This document shows, in pieces, positions 6,331 to 11,218 of a stretch of 11,218 bases of DNA; position 1 is the first letter of the stretch; each line of letters starts with the position of its first letter. Both the position numbers and the translations under genes were made by a program. The notes beneath the pieces were generated by a model, which did not search any database, was not told where the DNA came from, and saw nothing but the letters and a program-made list of their open reading frames with translations. The stretch is from an uncultured Lachnospiraceae bacterium (GTDB lineage Bacteria > Bacillota > Clostridia > Lachnospirales > Lachnospiraceae): positions 1 through 11,218 of the forward strand of contig CAMNGO010000055.1 of the NCBI GenBank assembly GCA_946538445.1. The letters are read 5' to 3'.

Positions 6331-6885
6331 ATGTCAGATATGAACTGGTATGTTGTGCATACCTACTCTGGTTATGAAAAGAAAGTGAAGGACACGATCG
6401 ATCAGACGATCAGAAACAGAAAAGACTTACAGGATCAGATACTCGAGGTCAGAATTCCTCTTCAGGAAGTGATCGAAGTCAAGGACGGAGTGAAGAAAAA
6501 CGTAGCCAAGAAGATGTTTCCCGGCTATGTTCTTGTCCACATGATCAACAATACATCCACATGGTATGTCATCCGTAACACCAGAGGTGTCACAGGATTT
6601 GTGGGACAGGTTCAGGGTTCCGACCCGATCCCTCTGACCGACGCCGAGCTCCGTAAGCTTGGTATCTATGAAGAGAAAGAAAGAGAAGACATTCAGGATA
6701 TTCCGATTGAGATTGATTTCGAGATCGGTGATATGGTGGAGATCGTCTATGGCGCTTTGCAGGATCACAGAGGTATCGTAAAAGATATCAACATGAATAA
6801 GCAGACAGTCACCATAGAAACAGAGATCTTCCAGGATTTTGTCAACGACGTTGAGATTGGATTCTTAGATGTTAAGAAAGTATGA
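6331..6885 (+). CDS. nusG: Transcription termination/antitermination factor NusG
   Basis: Elongation factor that binds the RNA polymerase clamp and links it to ribosomes or Rho; 184 residues, slightly longer than the roughly 175-residue norm. The N-terminal NGN domain is typical: WYVVHTYSGYEKKV (6-19), MFPGYVLV (62-69) and RNTRGVTGFVG (82-92). The C-terminal KOW region (about 130-184) begins normally with GDMVEIVYGALQDHRGIV but lacks the usual FGR-x-TPVEL segment, having IFQDFVNDVEIGFLDV instead. The ATG at 6331 is preceded by GGAGGAGG; a TTG start at 6310 would overlap that site. A 6-bp hairpin (6885-6890/6894-6899) starts at the stop codon, before the rplK leader. Identity is firm; whether the divergent KOW still binds the same partners is open. 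Confidence 0.95.
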   Translation: MSDMNWYVVHTYSGYEKKVKDTIDQTIRNRKDLQDQILEVRIPLQEVIEVKDGVKKNVAKKMFPGYVLVHMINNTSTWYVIRNTRGVTGFVGQVQGSDPIPLTDAELRKLGIYEEKEREDIQDIPIEIDFEIGDMVEIVYGALQDHRGIVKDINMNKQTVTIETEIFQDFVNDVEIGFLDVKKV

Positions 6886-6906
6886 TGTCTAGCAGACATT
6901 AAGCCC

Positions 6907-6934
6907 GTGGGAGGGAGATTCCCGCAATTACCAC
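6907..6934 (+). promoter_or_regulatory. L1-type RNA binding site upstream of rplK
   Basis: GTGG (6907-6910) pairs with CCAC (6931-6934), and GGGA (6913-6916) pairs with TCCC (6920-6923). The two helices flank an asymmetric internal loop of GA opposite GCAATTA. This resembles the L1-binding helix of 23S rRNA, where GUGGGAGG is opposed by a strand ending AUACCAC. AGGAGG of rplK begins four bases downstream, so bound L1 could block translation. L1 feedback on the L11-L1 operon is established in other bacteria; binding here is inferred. Confidence 0.65.
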
Positions 6935-6952
6935 AATAGGAGGTTAACTATC

Positions 6953-7378
6953 ATGGCAAAAAAAGTAACAGGTTATATTAAATTACAGATTCCGGCAGGC
7001 AAGGCAACTCCAGCACCGCCTGTAGGCCCTGCATTGGGACAGCATGGAGTGAATATTGTTCAGTTTACTAAGGAATTCAATGCAAGAACAGCAGATCAGC
7101 CGGGTATGATCATTCCGGTTGTCATCACAGTATACCAGGACAGAACATTCAGCTTCATCACAAAAACTCCGCCGGCAGCAGTATTATTAAAGAAATACTG
7201 TAACATTAAGTCCGGTTCCGGTGAGCCTAACAAGACTAAGGTAGCTTCTATCTCTAAAGATAAGGTTAAAGAGATCGCTGAGATTAAGATGAAAGATCTT
7301 AATGCAGCAAGTATCGAAGCAGCCATGAGCATGATTGCAGGTACTGCAAGAAGCATGGGCATCACTGTAGAAGACTGA
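6953..7378 (+). CDS. rplK: 50S ribosomal protein L11
   Basis: Protein of the GTPase-associated centre that binds 23S rRNA at the stalk base and is needed for factor binding and stringent-response sensing; 141 residues, the family length. The N-terminal domain shows the signature PPVGPALGQHGVNI (22-35) with its proline switch. The C-terminal rRNA-binding domain shows GSGEPNKTKV and ends in AGTARSMGI-VED. ATG at 6953 follows AGGAGG by nine bases. It is preceded by an L1-type leader site and followed after 83 bases by rplA. Confidence 0.98.
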   Translation: MAKKVTGYIKLQIPAGKATPAPPVGPALGQHGVNIVQFTKEFNARTADQPGMIIPVVITVYQDRTFSFITKTPPAAVLLKKYCNIKSGSGEPNKTKVASISKDKVKEIAEIKMKDLNAASIEAAMSMIAGTARSMGITVED

Positions 7379-7417
7379 TCTTAAGAGCATAACATAGTAT
7401 TGATCAGATAGAACGAA

Positions 7418-7445
7418 GTGGGAGGGTCGCTCCCGATATTACCAC
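7418..7445 (+). promoter_or_regulatory. Second L1-type RNA binding site upstream of rplA
   Basis: Same architecture as the site before rplK: GTGG (7418-7421)/CCAC (7442-7445), GGG (7424-7426)/CCC (7432-7434), internal loop GA opposite GATATTA. The apical loops differ (TCGCT here), but the stems and the ATTACCACA edge are conserved. Here CCAC runs straight into AGGAGG (7446-7451), so L1 binding would directly mask the rplA ribosome binding site. Confidence 0.65.
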
Positions 7446-7461
7446 AGGAGGTTATTTTATA

Positions 7462-8151
7462 ATGAAAAAAGGTAAGAGATACCAGGAAGCTGCAAAACTC
7501 AGAGATAAAAGTAACTTATATGAAGCACAGGAAGCTGTTGCCCTTGTAAAAAAAGTTGCCAGTGCTAAATTTGATGAAACAATCGAAGCTCATCTTAAGA
7601 TGGGCCTTGACGGACGTCATGCAGATCAGCAGATCCGTGGCGCTGTAGTATTACCTCATGGAACAGGTAAAAAAGTGCGCGTTTTAGTATTTGCCAAAGG
7701 TGATAAAGCAGAGGAAGCTTTAGCAGCAGGCGCAGAATTCGTTGGAGCAGAGGAACTGGTTCCGAAGATCCAGAAAGAAGGATGGCTTGATTTTGATAAG
7801 GTTGTTGCCACACCGAACATGATGAGCGTTGTAGGTCGTCTTGGCCGTATCCTCGGACCGAAAGGCTTAATGCCGAACCCGAAGGCCGGTACCGTTACTA
7901 TGGATGTTGCAAAAGCAGTTGCCGAGTTAAAAGCCGGTAAGATTGAGTATCGATTAGACAAGACCAATATCGTACACGTGCCGATCGGAAAAGCTTCTTT
8001 CACAGAAGAGCAGCTTTCCGAGAACTTCCAGACATTAATAGATGCGATTATCAAAGCGAAACCAGCCGCTGCTAAGGGACAGTACATCAGAAGCTGTACG
8101 ATCTCTTCCACAATGGGCCCTGGAATCAAAGTTAATCCAGCAAAATTCTAA
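7462..8151 (+). CDS. rplA: 50S ribosomal protein L1
   Basis: Protein of the mobile L1 arm, which helps release deacylated tRNA from the E site and also acts as a translational repressor of its own operon; 229 residues, the normal length. Visible signatures: the N-terminal KKGKRYQEA, GLDGRHADQQIRG near 50-62, and the L1 hallmark LGPKGLMPNPKAGTVT near 131-146, followed by the RLDKTNIVHVPIGK strand. AGGAGG sits ten bases before the ATG. It is the last gene of its transcription unit; a strong hairpin terminator follows after 22 bases. Confidence 0.98.
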   Translation: MKKGKRYQEAAKLRDKSNLYEAQEAVALVKKVASAKFDETIEAHLKMGLDGRHADQQIRGAVVLPHGTGKKVRVLVFAKGDKAEEALAAGAEFVGAEELVPKIQKEGWLDFDKVVATPNMMSVVGRLGRILGPKGLMPNPKAGTVTMDVAKAVAELKAGKIEYRLDKTNIVHVPIGKASFTEEQLSENFQTLIDAIIKAKPAAAKGQYIRSCTISSTMGPGIKVNPAKF

Positions 8152-8173
8152 TTTCACTTACGGGTGGACTGAC

Positions 8174-8202
8174 AGCCGCCGCATTTATATGCGGCGGCTT
8201 TT
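8174..8202 (+). terminator. Intrinsic terminator after rplA
   Basis: An 11-bp, GC-rich stem beginning at 8174 (core GCCGCCGCAT/ATGCGGCGGC) closes a TTAT loop and is followed by TTTT, then AAAATTTT. The T tract is short but the stem is very stable. It separates the L11-L1 unit from the L10-L12 unit. Confidence 0.85.
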
Positions 8203-8212
8203 AAAATTTTAC

Positions 8213-8241
8213 TTGACATCAGGATAATTGAATGGTAAGAT
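8213..8241 (+). promoter_or_regulatory. Promoter of the rplJ-rplL unit
   Basis: Consensus TTGACA (8213-8218), a 17-bp spacer and TAAGAT (8236-8241) with an extended -10 TG one base upstream (TGGTAAGAT). The predicted start near 8248 is the 5' edge of the L10 leader. Confidence 0.85.
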
Positions 8242-8247
8242 ACTCGG

Positions 8248-8310
8248 GTATGAACGCCGAAGACAGCAGGTGCCGTAAGGCATAAGGATCATAACGCCTG
8301 CCGAGGAAGT
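8248..8310 (+). ncRNA. Ribosomal protein L10 leader
   Basis: The conserved L10 leader core is recognisable: GAACGCCGAAGACAGCAGG, a GCC-GTAA-GGC hairpin (8272-8281), then CCTGCCGAGGAA. GCAGG (8266-8270) pairs with CCTGC (8297-8301). It precedes rplJ, as expected. In this family the L10-(L12)n complex binds the leader and represses the operon. The ends are approximate; structure was drawn by eye, not computed. Confidence 0.85.
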
Positions 8311-8342
8311 ATATTCGAATGATTGATTTTGGATATTTATGT

Positions 8343-8373
8343 ACTCTTTTGTCGTCGGGCAGAAGAGTTTTTT
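8343..8373 (+). terminator. Attenuator between the L10 leader and rplJ
   Basis: A 9-bp stem ACTCTTTTG/CAGAAGAGT with one G-U pair and an 8-nt loop TCGTCGGG is followed by six T residues. It lies 44 bases before the rplJ ATG and inside the leader transcript, so it is placed to stop transcription when L10 complex is in excess. Confidence 0.78.
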
Positions 8374-8416
8374 CATTTTGGCGGTACACACAAATACTAT
8401 AGGAGGTGGACCAGAG

Positions 8417-8926
8417 ATGGCAAAAGTTGAACTGAAACAGCCTATTATTGATGAAATCAAAGCTCAGTTAGAGGGAGCTGGCTCCATCGTTGTTGTTGAC
8501 TATCGTGGAATTACTGTAGCTCAGGATACAGAACTCCGTAAGCAGTGTCGTGAAGCAGGTGTGACTTATAAAGTATATAAGAACACTATGGTGAAACGTG
8601 CTGTGGAAGGTACAGAATTCGAAGGCATCATCGCAGATCTGGAAGGAACCAATTCCTTCGCAATCTCCAAAGGTGACGCTACACTTGCTGCAAGAACGAT
8701 CGCTGGTTTCATTAAGAAGAACAAGATTGGTGTTCTTAAGAGTGGTGTTGTGGAAGGTACCTATTATGACGAAAAGGGTATCGCAACGATCGCTACAATC
8801 CCATCAAGAGAAGAACTCCTTGCCAAGTTCTTGGGAAGCATTCAGTCTCCGATCGCAAACTTTGCCCGCGTGATCAAGCAGATCGCAGAGAAAGACGGCG
8901 AGCCGGCAGCAGAAGCAGCAGAGTAA
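8417..8926 (+). CDS. rplJ: 50S ribosomal protein L10
   Basis: Stalk base protein that anchors L7/L12 dimers to the ribosome; 169 residues, the usual length. The N-terminal rRNA-binding domain starts MAKVELKQPIIDEIK and includes SIVVVDYRGITV and the TYKVYKNTMVKRAV segment. The C-terminal helix that carries L7/L12 ends PAAEAAE. An in-frame start at 8339 would add 26 residues encoded by the attenuator; the ATG at 8417 has AGGAGG ten bases upstream and matches known L10 N termini. It is regulated by the leader upstream and co-transcribed with rplL 67 bases downstream. Confidence 0.97.
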   Translation: MAKVELKQPIIDEIKAQLEGAGSIVVVDYRGITVAQDTELRKQCREAGVTYKVYKNTMVKRAVEGTEFEGIIADLEGTNSFAISKGDATLAARTIAGFIKKNKIGVLKSGVVEGTYYDEKGIATIATIPSREELLAKFLGSIQSPIANFARVIKQIAEKDGEPAAEAAE

Positions 8927-8937
8927 AGATATGTTTT

Positions 8938-8954
8938 CCGGCTGAGATGGCCGG
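8938..8954 (+). other. Intercistronic hairpin between rplJ and rplL
   Basis: A 5-bp GC stem CCGGC/GCCGG with a TGAGATG loop lies in the 67-base gap. No T tract follows, so it is not a terminator. It could be a processing or stability site that helps set the higher L12 yield; that role is inference. Confidence 0.45.
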
Positions 8955-8993
8955 CAACGAGTGAACAATAATATGAAAATGGAGGATATGAAC

Positions 8994-9356
8994 ATGACAA
9001 CTCAGGAAATTATTGAAGTTATTAAAGGGTTATCCGTATTAGAATTAAACGAATTAGTAAAAGCTTGTGAAGAAGAGTTTGGCGTTTCCGCAGCAGCAGG
9101 TGTTGTAGTTGCAGCAGGTGGCCCGGCAGAAGAAGTAGAAGAGAAGACAGAATTTGACGTTGAGTTAACAGAAATCGGCGCTCAGAAAGTTAAAGTCATC
9201 AAAGAAGTACGTGCTATCACAGGTCTTGGCCTCAAGGAAGCTAAAGCTCTCGTTGACGAAGCTCCGAAGCTTGTTAAAGAAGCTGTATCCAAAGAGGAAG
9301 CTGAAGCAGTTAAGAAACAGCTTGAAGAAGTTGGAGCAAAGATCACAATCAAATAA
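8994..9356 (+). CDS. rplL: 50S ribosomal protein L7/L12
   Basis: Multi-copy acidic stalk protein that recruits translation GTPases; 120 residues. The N-terminal dimerisation domain (MTTQEIIEVIKGLSVLELNE), a short Ala/Gly/Val-rich hinge (VVVAAGGPAEEVEEK) and the C-terminal factor-binding domain with KIKVIKEVR-like VKVIKEVRAITGLGLKEAK are all visible. Upstream ATGs at 8961 and 8988 are in frame, but GGAGG at 8981-8985 gives proper spacing only for 8994. It is the last gene before a strong terminator. Confidence 0.97.
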   Translation: MTTQEIIEVIKGLSVLELNELVKACEEEFGVSAAAGVVVAAGGPAEEVEEKTEFDVELTEIGAQKVKVIKEVRAITGLGLKEAKALVDEAPKLVKEAVSKEEAEAVKKQLEEVGAKITIK

Positions 9357-9383
9357 TTGTGGTTCATTCCTTTCTATGGATTC

Positions 9384-9417
9384 AAAACCCGGATGTTTAT
9401 GTCCGGGTTTTTCTTTT
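9384..9417 (+). terminator. Intrinsic terminator after rplL
   Basis: Stem AAAACCCGGAT/GTCCGGGTTTT (9384-9394/9401-9411, one G-T pair) with a 6-nt loop, followed by TCTTTT. It ends the rplJL unit and makes rpoB expression depend on its own promoter or readthrough. Confidence 0.9.
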
Positions 9418-9476
9418 CGTATGATCTTATCTCAGATAATTCCCTTTATTTCCATATAATTCCATATAAAAAACGT

Positions 9477-9505
9477 TTGACACACCTTGACAATTGTGGT
9501 ATGAT
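9477..9505 (+). promoter_or_regulatory. rpoB promoter
   Basis: TTGACA (9477-9482), a 17-bp spacer and TATGAT (9500-9505) with an extended -10 (TGGTATGAT). A second TTGACA at 9487-9492 is ten bases on but has no -10 at proper spacing. The predicted start near 9512 leaves a leader of about 74 nt with a small GGCA-TTTA-TGCC hairpin (9525-9536). The AT-rich stretch 9418-9476 holds nothing else I recognise. Confidence 0.85.
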
Positions 9506-9585
9506 ATTAAACTGATTCACAATGGGCATTTATGCCATGTAACTGTTGATTTTGCATTTGACATTGTTCAAGGGGTGATACATCG

Positions 9586-11218
9586 ATGGATAAAAACAGA
9601 ATGCGTCCCGTGCAGGTGCCGGGAAGCAAAAACATCAGAATGAGTTATGCCAGACAGAAGGATGTTCTTGATATGCCTAATCTTATCGAAGTCCAGAAGG
9701 ATTCCTATTCCTGGTTCCTGAACGACGGATTGAAAGAGGCATTTGCGGATATCTCACCGATCAAGGACTACAGTGATACGCTGAGTCTGGAATTTGTTGA
9801 TTTTGTACTTGAGCGAGAGAAGAAGAAGTATACGATTGAAGAATGTAAGGAGAGAGATGCAACTTACGCAGCTCCTCTGATGGTTAAGGTTCGTCTTCGC
9901 AACAAAGAGAATGATGATATCAAAGAAACCAATATCTTCATGGGTGACCTTCCTCTGATGACCGATACAGGTACATTCGTGATCAATGGTGCAGAGCGTG
10001 TCATCGTCAGCCAGCTCGTTCGTTCCCCTGGTATCTACTATGGAATCAGCCATGATAAAACCGGTAAGAGATTATTCTCCTGTACCGTTATCCCCAACAG
10101 AGGAGCCTGGCTCGAGTACGAAACAGATTCCAACGACGTATTTTACGTCCGTGTTGACCGTACCAGAAAAGTTCCGGTCACTGTTTTGATCCGTTCTCTC
10201 GGGGTAGGAACCAACGCTGAGATCATAGATTTATTTGGTGAGGAACCGAAGATCTTAAAGACTTTTGAGAAGGACACTGCCACGAATTATCATGAAGGCC
10301 TTAAAAAACTTTATGAGAAGATTCGTCCGGGTGAACCATTATCCGTGGATAGCGCAGAGAGCCTGATCAACGGAATGTTTTTCGATGCAAGACGTTATGA
10401 TCTGGCTAAAGTAGGCCGCTATAAATTTAATAAGAAACTCATGTTCCGCAACCGTATCGCAGGCCGTGTGCTTGGCGAAGACGTGGTGGATCCCTCCACA
10501 GGTGAAATTCTCTTCACAGCAGGACATAAGCTGACCAGGGAAGAGGCAGATCAGATCCAGAACAAGGCAGTTTCTTATGTTTATATAGCCACAGAAGAGA
10601 AAAATGTGAAGGTACTCTCCAGCATGATGGTTGACCTCAGAGAGTATCTGGACATTGATCCAAAAGAAGTCGGTGTTACAGAATTAGTATATTATCCAGC
10701 CCTTGAGAAAATATTAGAAGAAAATGATGAGATAGATGAGATCAAAGCTGCCATCAGAAGCAGCATCAGTGATTTGATCCCCAAACACATAACAAAAGAT
10801 GATATTTTAGCTTCCATCAACTATAATATCCATCTGGAATATGGCATCGGAAATGATGACGATATTGACCACCTTGGTAATCGTCGTATCCGTGCGGTTG
10901 GTGAGCTGCTTCAGAATCAGTATCGTATCGGTCTGTCCAGACTTGAGAGAGTGGTCAGGGAAAGAATGACAACCCAGGACCTTGAGTCCATTTCCCCGCA
11001 GACCCTCATCAATATCAAGCCGGTCACAGCTGCGGTGAAGGAATTCTTCGGAAGCTCCCAGTTATCCCAGTTTATGGATCATAACAACCCGCTTTCCGAG
11101 CTGACCCATAAGAGGAGATTATCCGCCCTGGGACCCGGTGGTCTTTCCAGAGACCGTGCCGGTTTCGAGGTTCGTGATGTACATTATTCCCATTATGGAA
11201 GAATGTGCCCCATCGAGA
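9586..11218 (+). CDS. rpoB: DNA-directed RNA polymerase subunit beta (3'-truncated)
   Basis: The first 544 codons of the RNA polymerase beta subunit run open to the window end, a little under half of a typical 1,200-1,300-residue protein. ATG at 9586 follows AGGGGTGA by about eight bases; the protein starts MDKNRMRPVQ, and the N-terminal PNLIEVQKDSYSWFL (residues 33-47) is characteristic. Further hallmarks: INGAERVIVSQLVRSPG, GNRRIRAVGELLQNQ, and the rifampicin-binding cluster SSQLSQFMDHNNPLSE then THKRRLSALGPGG. D498, H508 and S513 (E. coli D516, H526, S531) are the wild-type residues, so the three best-known resistance sites look sensitive-type. E. coli Q517 is His here. It has its own promoter; rpoC would be expected beyond the window. 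Confidence 0.98.
   Translation, partial: MDKNRMRPVQVPGSKNIRMSYARQKDVLDMPNLIEVQKDSYSWFLNDGLKEAFADISPIKDYSDTLSLEFVDFVLEREKKKYTIEECKERDATYAAPLMVKVRLRNKENDDIKETNIFMGDLPLMTDTGTFVINGAERVIVSQLVRSPGIYYGISHDKTGKRLFSCTVIPNRGAWLEYETDSNDVFYVRVDRTRKVPVTVLIRSLGVGTNAEIIDLFGEEPKILKTFEKDTATNYHEGLKKLYEKIRPGEPLSVDSAESLINGMFFDARRYDLAKVGRYKFNKKLMFRNRIAGRVLGEDVVDPSTGEILFTAGHKLTREEADQIQNKAVSYVYIATEEKNVKVLSSMMVDLREYLDIDPKEVGVTELVYYPALEKILEENDEIDEIKAAIRSSISDLIPKHITKDDILASINYNIHLEYGIGNDDDIDHLGNRRIRAVGELLQNQYRIGLSRLERVVRERMTTQDLESISPQTLINIKPVTAAVKEFFGSSQLSQFMDHNNPLSELTHKRRLSALGPGGLSRDRAGFEVRDVHYSHYGRMCPIE

Noticed and set aside
7656..8129. 157-codon open frame on the - strand opposite rplA
   Set aside because: Antisense to rplA, low complexity in Ser/Ala/Pro and no start signal.

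Overview
The window reads as the chromosome of a gut-type Firmicute, most likely a Lachnospiraceae-like Clostridia member. This rests on rpmG-secE-nusG-rplKA-rplJL-rpoB synteny, strong AGGAGG ribosome binding sites, moderate GC, a BMP-type nucleoside permease pair and Agr-like LytTR signalling genes. Species cannot be told from the sequence alone. Every supported gene is on the + strand. No tRNA, rRNA, CRISPR array, insertion sequence or prophage gene was found.

Layout. (1) 1-1640: the 3' end of an ABC transporter permease gene, a second permease gene overlapping it by one base, then a clean intrinsic terminator. (2) 1696-2559: metF, a stand-alone methylenetetrahydrofolate reductase gene. (3) 2642-5697: a three-gene signalling cassette with its own promoter and a terminator-like hairpin in the leader. 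It encodes a LytTR response regulator, a one-membrane-segment kinase with intact H, N and G boxes, and a seven-segment membrane protein shaped like an AgrC receptor kinase but lacking all three catalytic boxes. No agrB or agrD is visible. (4) 5762-8202: promoter, structured leader, rpmG, secE, nusG, rplK and rplA, closed by a GC-rich terminator. Matching L1-type RNA sites precede both rplK and rplA. (5) 8213-9417: promoter, L10 leader, attenuator, rplJ, rplL and terminator. (6) 9477-11218: an rpoB promoter and the first 544 codons of rpoB.

How the genes work together. Regions 4-6 encode ribosomal stalk and L1-arm proteins, the SecE translocon subunit, the NusG elongation factor and the RNA polymerase beta subunit. 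Here they are cut into three transcription units, each with its own promoter, and the two ribosomal protein units carry feedback RNA elements. The signalling cassette between metF and rpmG is the least ordinary part. Its catalytic and membrane-sensing functions look split between two proteins, which suggests a catalytically dead receptor controlling a separate small kinase. That idea is inference from motif loss and gene order; no partner peptide or target gene is visible.
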